The notes under the pieces are model-generated. The model did no database searches and was not told the DNA's origin. It was given only the letters and a program-made list of their open reading frames with translations. From DASPXK01 sp035637315 (GTDB lineage: Bacteria > Chloroflexota > UBA6077 > JACCZL01), in assembly GCA_035637315.1 (NCBI GenBank), contig DASPXK010000298.1:1-5981 (forward strand): 5,981 nucleotides of DNA, written 5' to 3'. A program made the position numbers and the translations under genes. Positions 1 through 4,940 of the stretch are shown here, in pieces; within the stretch, counting starts at the first letter, position 1; every line of letters starts with the position of its first letter.

Positions 1-130
1 TGGACTGAGGAGGCGCTGGCTCGACGAGCCCACCGTGTGCGGCCTCCGCCGCGCTAACGCTGGGGCCCGACCAAACGCAGGGGCAATGGGCGGCGTACGT
101 CGACACGAGGTCTGACCCGGGGAGGGCTAC

Positions 131-415
131 GTGGCGGAGGCGATGCAGCGAGTCGTGCCGCGACCGTTTAGCCTCCACTGGGGCGACGGCCAGATCGTGG
201 AGGAGGCGACGTACGTCGGCCAGTACCACGAGCCGTCGATTCAGCTCCTGGAGTTCGAGGACGGCTCGCTGGAGATCCGGTTCTGCCACTACAACCACGC
301 TGGCCGCTTCCAGCGCAGCCCGCTGATCGTTGGCGAGGAGGGCATCAGCGGGCTGCGCAAGGCGCTGGCCAGCACGCCGCGCCTCCGCGCCCTGCTCCGC
401 GAGATGGTCGGCTGA
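131..415 (+). CDS. Conserved-looking hypothetical protein, 94 aa
   Basis: I do not recognise this family and assign no function. The GTG start is supported by a GGAGGG ribosome site at 121-126, four bases upstream; the alternative ATG at 143 is too far from it. The product is soluble, with no signal peptide or membrane segment. Residues 12-66 read like alternating beta strands (HWGDGQIVEEATYVG, then SIQLLEFEDGSLEIRFCHYN), followed by GRFQRSPLIVGEEGI and a basic helix at 72-92 (LRKALASTPRLRALLREM). Balanced composition and third-position G/C bias argue for a real gene. It stands alone and converges on the doxX gene across 152 bp. It could be a small beta-sheet binding or regulatory protein, but that is only a fold impression. 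Confidence 0.72.
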   Translation: MAEAMQRVVPRPFSLHWGDGQIVEEATYVGQYHEPSIQLLEFEDGSLEIRFCHYNHAGRFQRSPLIVGEEGISGLRKALASTPRLRALLREMVG

Positions 416-567
416 ACCTGCACAGCGGCCGATCCGGCCCGCCCTTGTGATGGAGCCTGGATTGGCCAGGCGAGCGGGCCGACTGGGCACGATCGTGATC
501 TTGCGTGCCGCGAGGCCGTCGCGGCCTCAGCGCTGTGCGACGGCCTCCGGCGTCTCGGCGCTGGGCT
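416..567. other. Convergent intergenic region with two dyads
   Basis: This gap separates the stop codons of two converging genes. It contains a perfect 10-bp palindrome CACGATCGTG (488-497), nested in a longer stem GGCACG/CGTGCC (486-491 with 504-509). A second hairpin has arms GAGGCC/GGCCTC (512-517 with 523-528) and a 5-nt loop. Neither is followed by a T run on either strand, so they are not canonical intrinsic terminators. They may still stop or stabilise the two converging transcripts. No ORF here looks coding. Confidence 0.35.
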
Positions 568-1104
568 TCAGGCGGCCTGTTCCCGCGGCCGTCTCACACT
601 CGTCGGCTCCTCGGCCGCCGGCGTGCGTGTCCCCAGTGCGACGACGGCGCCGACCAGCACTAGGACGAGGCCGACCAGGAACGTCTCCAGGGTCGGCAGC
701 GCGATGCCCAGGACCGCGTCCAGCGAGTAAGCGCCCGGGCCGAGGATGCCTACCGCCGCCGCGGCCGTGAGCAGGACCAGCGGATACTCGCTGCCGTTGT
801 CAGTCGCCCAGAGCCGCGGCCAGTGCACCAGGATGATGGCCATCAGCATGGCCGCGATGATCCCCAGCGACCCGAGTGGGCTCAGGAGTCCCGCCGCGAA
901 CAAGAGCCCACCGCCCAGCTCGCTCAGGCCGGCCAGCGCCGTCCAGAACGTCGCCGGCCGCAGCCGCAGCTGTCCCCCGAAGAAGCCGCTCGTGCCGGCC
1001 AATCCATATCCACCGAACCATCCGAACAGCTTCTGGGCGCCGTGCCCGAACAGCAGCCCGCCAACCACCAGGCGCAGGCCCAACAGTGCTAGCTCGTACG
1101 ACAT
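568..1104 (-). CDS. DoxX-family membrane protein
   Basis: This is an integral membrane protein of the DoxX/DoxD-like family. Members are linked to quinone-dependent oxidoreduction or thiol/oxidative stress, but the reaction is unsettled for most. Using the ATG at 1104 gives 178 residues, preceded by AAAGGGG at a good distance; an in-frame ATG at 1146 would add 14 polar residues and has no comparable site. Visible features are the N-terminal signature GHGAQKLFGWFGG (20-32), hydrophobic segments near 5-22, 53-73, 77-95, 107-125 and 137-158, and a charged tail (160-178) likely facing the cytoplasm. The fifth segment and tail make it slightly longer than minimal DoxX proteins. It is divergent from an HxlR regulator, a common pairing, and is probably its target. 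Confidence 0.88.
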   Translation of the reverse strand: MSYELALLGLRLVVGGLLFGHGAQKLFGWFGGYGLAGTSGFFGGQLRLRPATFWTALAGLSELGGGLLFAAGLLSPLGSLGIIAAMLMAIILVHWPRLWATDNGSEYPLVLLTAAAAVGILGPGAYSLDAVLGIALPTLETFLVGLVLVLVGAVVALGTRTPAAEEPTSVRRPREQAA

Positions 1105-1221
1105 CGCCAACCCCTTTCGCGAGAGCGGCGCTCGATTCGGCGCCACCCGCTTATGTAATCGTACTAGCTATGTAAACCATAGGTAATTGCCGGATATTCC
1201 GGAGTCGGCGACAATAAGAGT
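1105..1221. promoter_or_regulatory. Divergent doxX/hxlR control region with candidate operators
   Basis: Positions 1151-1188 form an AT-rich island in GC-rich surroundings. TATGTAA occurs twice (1152-1158 and 1169-1175, 17 bp apart), and a near copy TAGGTAA ends at 1186. The second copy lies in an inverted repeat CTATG-5 nt-CATAG (1168-1182). A separate dyad, CCGGA-TAT-TCCGG, sits at 1190-1202. On the plus strand, TTGCCG (1187-1192) and GACAAT (1210-1215) at 17-bp spacing would start transcription almost at the GTG of hxlR. Promoter elements toward doxX are weaker (TTTACA on the minus strand at 1176-1171). HxlR proteins bind as dimers to short dyads, so these are plausible autoregulatory and doxX operators. 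This is inferred from layout and repeats only. Confidence 0.45.
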
Positions 1222-1602
1222 GTGACCAGCCATGCCGACCTCGCGGCCCTCTGTCCCGCCTACCATCACGCGGTCGAGCTGATCGGGCGCCGCTGGACCG
1301 GAGCGATCCTGCGCGTTCTGCTCGACGGCGCGGAGCGCTTCAACGACGTCGCGGCCGCCATTCCCGGCCTGACCGACCGCATGCTGTCCGAGCGCCTCAA
1401 GGAGCTCGAGGCCGAGGGCATCGTCACCCGCACGGTGATCCCGGAGACGCCGGTGCGGATCGAGTATCGCCTCACGTCGAAAGGTCGGGCCCTGGGGGGT
1501 ATTCTGGACGCCGTCGGCGCCTGGGCCCACGCCTGGCTGGCTGACCCGGACGAGTCCCCTGCGCTGCCCGACGGTGGCGCGACGGCGATCAGGCTCGGCT
1601 GA
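1222..1602 (+). CDS. HxlR-family winged-helix transcriptional regulator
   Basis: This is a 126-residue cytoplasmic DNA-binding protein, the usual length for HxlR/YodB-type regulators. The N-terminal hallmark CPAYHHAVELIGRRW spans 11-25 and includes Cys11, at the position of the thiol-sensing cysteine of redox-responsive members. The helix-turn-helix covers about 38-70, with the recognition helix in TDRMLSERLKELEAEGIV and the wing in RTVIPETPVRIEYRLTSKG (70-88). A C-terminal dimer helix follows (90-106), then a short Pro/Gly tail. The start is GTG with no convincing ribosome site, so the mRNA may be leaderless. The gene is divergent from doxX, its likely target, and its end overlaps the MFS gene by 14 bp on the other strand. 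Oxidant or quinone sensing is plausible but inferred from Cys11 alone. Confidence 0.9.
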   Translation: MTSHADLAALCPAYHHAVELIGRRWTGAILRVLLDGAERFNDVAAAIPGLTDRMLSERLKELEAEGIVTRTVIPETPVRIEYRLTSKGRALGGILDAVGAWAHAWLADPDESPALPDGGATAIRLG

Positions 1603-2890
1603 GGCGGCGGGCCGGTGCGGAGAGCAGCGCGACCAGACCGAGCATGGCGACGAGCAGGGCTGTGACGCTCAGCCCCAGAGACCAGTGGATGCCGACAACG
1701 GCGCCGAGCAGGCCGATGCTGACGCCGCTGAAGGCGCGCAGGCCGTTCTGGGCCATGCTGAACAGGCCGATGGCCCGGCCGCGTAGGGCCGGCGGGGCCA
1801 GGAGCTGCACGAGCGTCTGGGCCATCGAGCTGAAGGCCAGCTGCGAGACGCCGGCGACAAAGAGCAGCGCAACGGAGAGCGGGTAGCTGGAGCTCAGCGC
1901 GAAGCCGCCCAGCGCCAGGCACCAGATGAAAGCGCAGACGAAGGCCGTCCGCGCCCGCGGCAGCAGCAGGTTACCCCCCTCGAGTACGAAGCCGCCGAGA
2001 ACCGCGCCGGCCGCGTGAGCCCCCAGCAGGACGCTATAAGTGAAACCGGCCTGGGCGGTGCCGAGGTCGGCGGCGAAAGCCGGCAGCTGAGGCGAGTAGG
2101 CGTTGCCAACCAGCAGCGCGCTGACCCCCGCCAGGGCAACCATACTCAAGATAGTGCGGTTGGCGGAGATCTGGCGCAGCAGGCCGAACGCCTGGCCGAG
2201 ACTGACCCCCGGCAGCGGCCTGGCAGCGGCGCCGGCCCGCCCGTGGCCGGTGTAGGGGGCGACGGTCAGCCAGAGCGTCAGCGGCAGGTAGAGCAGGACG
2301 TTCACGAGCAGCCCGACCGGCGCGCCGAGGCCGACGAGCAGCGCGCCGCCGACGGCCGGGCCGAACAGCTGGCCGATCTGGCGGGCAGTGGAGTTCAGAC
2401 GGACGGCGCTGGGCAGGTCCGCGGGGCCGACGATGTCGTGGATGATCAGCTGGTTGGCGGGCCCCCAGAGCGAACCGGCCAGGCCGTGCACCGCGAGCAG
2501 CACGCAGGCGTGCCAGACCTCGAAGTGCCCGGTCAAGAAGAGTAGGCCCCAGGCCGCCGAAACGAGGATGAACAGGCCCTGGCCGGCCTGGACGATGCGG
2601 CGGCAGTCGCCGCGGTCGGCCAGGGCGCCGATGGAGACCGAAAGGAACAGTGCTGGCAGCCAGTGGCTGATGACCGCGAAGCCGCCCAGGGCGGCCGAAT
2701 GGAAGGCCTCGAAGATCAGCCAGTAGCTCAAGACGTGCTCGATGTTGTCGCCCATCATCGCCAGCATCGTGACCGCGAAGTAAACCCGATAGTCGCGGTG
2801 GTGGAGAGCTGCGAAGGCGACGCCGCGAGTCGGCCCGCCCGTCGTGGACAGGGCGTCAACCCTTGCTGGGGTCTGCAATGCGTCTCGCAC
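1589..2890 (-). CDS. MFS transporter, MFS_3 / enterobactin-exporter-like
   Basis: This is a 433-residue major facilitator superfamily protein of the cytoplasmic membrane, presumably a proton-coupled drug or metabolite exporter. The family opening AALHHRDYRVYFAV (27-40) precedes TM1. The loop 2-3 signature reads GALADRGDCRRIV (88-100). The MFS_3-type segment LNSTARQIGQLFGPAVGGAL (165-184) lies in the middle of the N-half, and LAPPALRGRAIGLFSMAQNG in the C-half repeats the loop motif, giving the usual twelve hydrophobic segments. The start is GTG without a strong ribosome site; the first ~24 residues are polar and non-conserved in appearance, so the true start could be internal (a TTG lies at codon 5). 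The substrate cannot be read from the sequence. Its 3' end overlaps the hxlR gene by 14 bp, and control by that regulator is possible but unshown. Confidence 0.9.
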   Translation of the reverse strand: MRDALQTPARVDALSTTGGPTRGVAFAALHHRDYRVYFAVTMLAMMGDNIEHVLSYWLIFEAFHSAALGGFAVISHWLPALFLSVSIGALADRGDCRRIVQAGQGLFILVSAAWGLLFLTGHFEVWHACVLLAVHGLAGSLWGPANQLIIHDIVGPADLPSAVRLNSTARQIGQLFGPAVGGALLVGLGAPVGLLVNVLLYLPLTLWLTVAPYTGHGRAGAAARPLPGVSLGQAFGLLRQISANRTILSMVALAGVSALLVGNAYSPQLPAFAADLGTAQAGFTYSVLLGAHAAGAVLGGFVLEGGNLLLPRARTAFVCAFIWCLALGGFALSSSYPLSVALLFVAGVSQLAFSSMAQTLVQLLAPPALRGRAIGLFSMAQNGLRAFSGVSIGLLGAVVGIHWSLGLSVTALLVAMLGLVALLSAPARRLSRA

Positions 2891-2963
2891 GTTGCTGCGC
2901 AGTGGCCTGCGCGCGGAGCCTCAGCCCAGCTTGACCGCGGACATCGCGATTGGGGCGCGGGAG

Positions 2964-3026
2964 ATGGCTGTGGTTCCCGAGCTGCCGGACATCGGCCTCT
3001 TCATCGAAGGGCTCGCGCGGCGCTGA
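2964..3026 (+). pseudogene. Remnant of Fpg/Nei-type DNA glycosylase N-terminus
   Basis: A 20-codon frame contains PELPDIGLFIEGLARR, which closely matches the N-terminus of formamidopyrimidine-DNA glycosylase (MutM/Fpg/Nei), where proteins begin MPELPDI/E and Pro2-Glu3 form the catalytic end. Similarity stops at a TGA (3024-3026), just where the transposase remnant on the other strand begins to match its own family, so this looks like a gene cut by insertion or deletion. Here the Pro is preceded by MAVV; intact Fpg needs Pro exposed at position 2, so even the start looks altered or misplaced (a GTG at codon 4 would give M-P only after loss of one codon). The rest of the gene, with the H2TH and zinc-finger parts, is not in this window. 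Identification rests on a short motif. Confidence 0.5.
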
Positions 3027-3254
3027 ACGGCGCCTCGGGATTATCCGGATCGGCCGGCCAGAGGGCCGGGTTGTCGACGATATATTCGCGTATCCGATAC
3101 AGATCGTCCTCGTCTCGGATGATGTGGTCGTAGTAATTCCGCTGCTGCAACTTCTTCGGAAAGGGCGGCCACCCAAGTGATCTGACTCCGGCCATGTAAT
3201 CGTTGGTTGTCATGGTCTTGAACCATTGCATGATGGTTCCCAGCGAGGCGGCGC

Positions 3255-3280
3255 GTCGGGGCGCACCCGCGTGTGCGCCC
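3255..3280 (+). repeat. REP-like palindrome 1
   Basis: A hairpin has perfect 8-bp arms GGGCGCAC (3259-3266) and GTGCGCCC (3273-3280) around the loop CCGCGT. It is preceded by GTCG (3255-3258), close to the GTAG/GGAG tetranucleotide that flanks REPs recognised by RAYT proteins. Two further pairs can form with one bulged G at 3258. It is in the opposite orientation to palindrome 2, with the same loop sequence when both are read in their own direction. It lies inside the transposase frame, where it encodes SGAHAGAPRR. Confidence 0.7.
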
Positions 3281-3351
3281 GAGGTCGTCTCACCGTAATT
3301 GGGTATGCCCGTTGTCGCGCTCGGCGCGTTCGTAGAGCACGCATTCGCAAC

Positions 3352-3378
3352 GGGGCGGACACGCGGGTCCGCCCCTAC
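3352..3378 (-). repeat. REP-like palindrome 2 with GTAG flank
   Basis: A hairpin has perfect 9-bp arms, GGGGCGGAC (3352-3360) and GTCCGCCCC (3367-3375), around a 6-nt loop. Read on the minus strand, GTAG (3378-3375) immediately precedes or overlaps the stem and the loop is CCGCGT, identical to palindrome 1 read on the plus strand. The stems differ by swapping one C-G pair for a G-C pair, which keeps the hairpin. It encodes VGADPRVRP within the transposase frame. GTAG followed by a GC-rich foldback is the published signature of RAYT-linked REPs. Confidence 0.72.
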
Positions 3379-3462
3379 GATCCCGACGATCCCGTGAATG
3401 TGATTTGGCATCAGGACGAATGCGTCCGTGCGGCATGCTGCAAACGCGCTCGAGCTCAATAG

Positions 3463-4317
3463 TCAGATCTCGAACCAGTTGTCCACGTCTCGCTGGAGCT
3501 GCGCTTCGGGATGAGCATCGACCCTCAGCATGATCCGCTCGACGTCCTCGGGCGTGGAAGTGAGCTCGCTCGCGACCCTGCCCATCTCATAGGGCGAGTC
3601 CCGAACGGGCAGCACGCTCGTGATCGGCAGAGTCGCGGCGCGGCGGTGGCGCAAGAGCCGCCTGTAGACGGATACGTAGACGTCGGGCTCGTAACCGTCG
3701 CCTGGGCCTGAGCGGGCCAGGCCGAGCTGTCGAGCCACCCGATCGAGCTCCTCCCAGTAGGCCTGAACCAGACTGGGCGGCGCGTTCGCGACCTCCCGCT
3801 TGTGCCGTGGGCTGGCCATCTCGCGCGCCCGTGACGCCTCGATGGCCTGCCGCACCGCGCGGGAGGGGGCCGGGATGAGGAAGAGGCTCTGGCTACCGGC
3901 CAGCAGCGGCTCCACGTCGTCATCGCTCGGCTGCGCCAGCTCGATCAGTCGGTTTCCGATCAGGGGCGTTTCACCAATCAACATATCGCGGGTCCCGTCG
4001 TGCGCCTGGTCCCACCGCCGCACGCCGTCGCGTGCCCAGAGCCCGACGGCTTTGCGGATCGCCGCGTGAGTTATGCCGTTCACCTCCGGATAGCGCTTGA
4101 GGATGTCGGGGGTCTCGAAAGCGCCGCGCACGACGTCCCACTGAAGCAGGTGCACCGCCCGCCCGACCTCGTCCGCGATCAGTGCCAGCTGCTGGAGCAT
4201 GAGGCTCTTCCCGACGCCGGGCAGCCCGGCCAGAAAGACGCAGCGTCGCTCGAGCGCGGCCTGGCGCAACAGCTGGTAAAGGTCCGATTCGCGGGGCAGA
4301 ACGATTCCTGCCGTCAT
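3463..4317 (-). CDS. Orphan P-loop ATPase/kinase-like protein, 284 aa
   Basis: This is a soluble nucleotide-binding protein of unknown role. The Walker A motif GLPGVGKS is at 31-38 after the strand RCVFLA. LLQWDVVRGAF (58-68) gives an acidic residue after strand 2, as in several P-loop kinases, and RDMLIGETPLIGNRLIELA (110-128) could hold a Walker B-like strand ending in Glu116. SLFLIPAPSRAVRQAIEASR (144-163) resembles the strand plus basic lid helix of nucleotide or polynucleotide kinases. The C-terminal ~100 residues are helical and charged with no motif I know. The ATG start has a GAGGG site nine bases upstream and a plausible promoter. It stands alone, next to the transposase scar; its C-terminus (DVDNWFEI) lies only 3 bp from that remnant and might have been altered by it. 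A kinase, rather than an AAA+ machine, is my guess. Confidence 0.75.
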   Translation of the reverse strand: MTAGIVLPRESDLYQLLRQAALERRCVFLAGLPGVGKSLMLQQLALIADEVGRAVHLLQWDVVRGAFETPDILKRYPEVNGITHAAIRKAVGLWARDGVRRWDQAHDGTRDMLIGETPLIGNRLIELAQPSDDDVEPLLAGSQSLFLIPAPSRAVRQAIEASRAREMASPRHKREVANAPPSLVQAYWEELDRVARQLGLARSGPGDGYEPDVYVSVYRRLLRHRRAATLPITSVLPVRDSPYEMGRVASELTSTPEDVERIMLRVDAHPEAQLQRDVDNWFEI

Positions 4318-4363
4318 ATAATCAAGCCCTCAGTCATCGGTAGGCCGAAACTGACTAACACGT

Positions 4364-4392
4364 AGCATATCCCCTACGACGAGCGCGGCCAA
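4364..4392 (-). promoter_or_regulatory. Candidate promoter of the P-loop ATPase gene
   Basis: On the minus strand, TTGGCC (4392-4387) and TATGCT (4369-4364) are separated by exactly 17 bp, each matching four of six sigma-70-type consensus bases. The implied start near 4357 leaves a leader of about 40 nt before the ATG at 4317, with GAGGG in it. The -35 element sits in the loop and arm of the hairpin at 4385-4400, and a CGTAG/CTACG dyad (4361-4365, 4374-4378) overlaps the -10, so protein binding here could control the gene. Prediction only. Confidence 0.35.
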
Positions 4393-4400
4393 AAGGCCGC
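4385..4400. repeat. Short hairpin GCGGCC-AAAA-GGCCGC
   Basis: A perfect 6-bp stem with an AAAA loop lies between the divergent ATPase and pca genes. There is no T run, and both flanking genes start away from it, so it is not a terminator for either. It overlaps the candidate -35 of the ATPase gene and may be an operator or a chance GC palindrome. Confidence 0.3.
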
Positions 4401-4472
4401 CCTTCCAGACGGCGTACATCGCCGCAGAGGCGTGTGAACTTGCCCGAGGCTTGGTTGGCCCACAAACAGCCA

Positions 4473-4516
4473 TGCTAGGATGGGGTGTTCTTGGTACCTG
4501 GAGTCGCTCGAGGGGG
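4473..4516 (+). promoter_or_regulatory. Candidate pca operon promoter and ribosome site
   Basis: TGCTAGGAT (4473-4481) is an extended -10 element (TG at 4473-4474, TAGGAT at 4476-4481). TTGGTT (4451-4456) or TTGGCC (4455-4460) could act as -35 but at imperfect spacings of 19 or 15 bp, as for a promoter that needs an activator. Transcription would start near 4488, giving a leader of about 33 nt with AGGGGG (4511-4516) just before the GTG of pcaC. I see no clear operator dyad and no regulator gene next to it. Confidence 0.35.
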
Positions 4517-4520
4517 CCGC

Positions 4521-4922
4521 GTGGCGGAGTCGCGCTTTGAAGCGGGGAAGAGGGTTCGCACCGAGGTGCTCGGCGCGGACCACGTCGCGCGGGCCGAGGC
4601 GCGCCAGACGGATCTCGACGCGGACTTCCAGCGGTTCATCACCGAGCTGGCGTGGGGATCGGTGTGGGCCCGGCCGGACCTGGACCGCCGCACGCGTAGC
4701 CTCATCACGATCGCCATCCTGGCCGCGCTGGGCCGCCGTGAAGAGCTCGCCTTGCACCTTCGCGCGAGTCGAAACATCGGCGTTGAGCCGCGCGAGATTG
4801 GTGAGGTGCTTCTCCACGTGGCCGTCTACGCGGGCGTTCCCGCCGCCAACGCTGCCTTCGCCCTAGCCAAAAAAGAGCTCAAGCATTCAGCAGCCGGGAA
4901 GCCGCCAGGCGATCCGGCCTGA
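4521..4922 (+). CDS. pcaC: 4-carboxymuconolactone decarboxylase
   Basis: PcaC converts 4-carboxymuconolactone to beta-ketoadipate enol-lactone with release of CO2, in the protocatechuate branch of the beta-ketoadipate pathway, in the cytoplasm. The 133 residues span the whole single-domain family: FEAGKRVRTEVLGADHV (6-22), DFQRFITELAWGSVWARP (35-52), the signature LDRRTRSLITIAILAALGR (54-72), HLRASRNIGV (79-88) and EVLLHVAVYAGVPAANAAFA (95-114). I chose GTG at 4521 because AGGGGG lies four bases upstream and family similarity begins just after; an in-frame ATG at 4485 adds 12 residues, has no ribosome site and overlaps the likely transcription start. The gene ends 18 bp before pcaH and is surely co-transcribed with it. 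It is a stand-alone decarboxylase, not the PcaL fusion with the enol-lactone hydrolase seen in some bacteria. Confidence 0.94.
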   Translation: MAESRFEAGKRVRTEVLGADHVARAEARQTDLDADFQRFITELAWGSVWARPDLDRRTRSLITIAILAALGRREELALHLRASRNIGVEPREIGEVLLHVAVYAGVPAANAAFALAKKELKHSAAGKPPGDPA

Positions 4923-4940
4923 CCCGCGGAGGAAGTGACC

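Larger units (their letters stand above)
3255..3378. mobile_element. BIME-like inverted REP pair inside the transposase frame
   Basis: The two REP-like hairpins face each other across a 71-bp spacer (3281-3351), the arrangement called a bacterial interspersed mosaic element. The whole unit is in frame and free of stops, occupying the stretch between the HUH strand and the following SLGTI helix of the transposase, where ordinary family members have only a short loop. This suggests insertion into a tolerant loop of the enzyme, rather than the gene-flanking REPs usually seen. Whether other copies exist in the genome cannot be seen from this window. Confidence 0.55.
3001..3459 (-). pseudogene. 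5'-truncated REP-associated tyrosine transposase (RAYT, Y1/HUH)
   Basis: The 152-codon frame from a TTG matches the RAYT/TnpA-REP branch of IS200-like Y1 transposases. These are single-stranded DNA endonucleases that cut at palindromic REP elements. The HUH motif is intact in TDAFVLMPNHIHGIV (11-25, His20 and His22). The C-terminal part SLGTIMQWFKTMTTNDYMAG, then QRNYYDHIIRDEDDLYRIRE (106-125) with the expected catalytic tyrosine in NYY, and YIVDNPALWPADPDNPE are all family-like. About 60-70 N-terminal residues usual for the family are missing, and residues 1-10 do not fit, so the gene is broken at its 5' end, 3 bp from the ATPase stop. Residues 26-70 form an unusual insertion encoded by two inverted palindromes. 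No ribosome site was seen. Probably inactive. Confidence 0.8.

Noticed and set aside
1..57. Open frame from the left edge to TAA (55-57), a possible C-terminus of an upstream gene
   Set aside because: Only 18 codons are visible, Arg/Pro-rich and without a recognisable motif; GC-rich DNA gives such frames by chance.
512..528. GAGGCC/GGCCTC hairpin as an intrinsic terminator
   Set aside because: No T run follows on either strand; retained only as a dyad in the intergenic description.
746..1186. Long plus-strand frames opposite the doxX gene
   Set aside because: They have low-complexity Pro/Ser/Arg composition, mirror the true minus-strand gene, and lack ribosome sites.
2015..2545. 176-codon plus-strand frame opposite the MFS gene
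   Set aside because: It is Gln/Gly/Asp/Arg-rich shadow coding created by the codon bias of the transporter; no family resemblance.
3054..3069. Hairpin CCGGCC-AGAG-GGCCGG in the transposase remnant
   Set aside because: It falls in the conserved NPALWPADP coding stretch, has a different stem and loop from the REP-like pair and no GTAG flank; probably chance.
3226..3462. 78-codon plus-strand frame opposite the transposase, containing GADTRVRPYDPDDP
   Set aside because: The peptide is just the palindrome read from the other strand; the minus frame has the HUH and tyrosine motifs.
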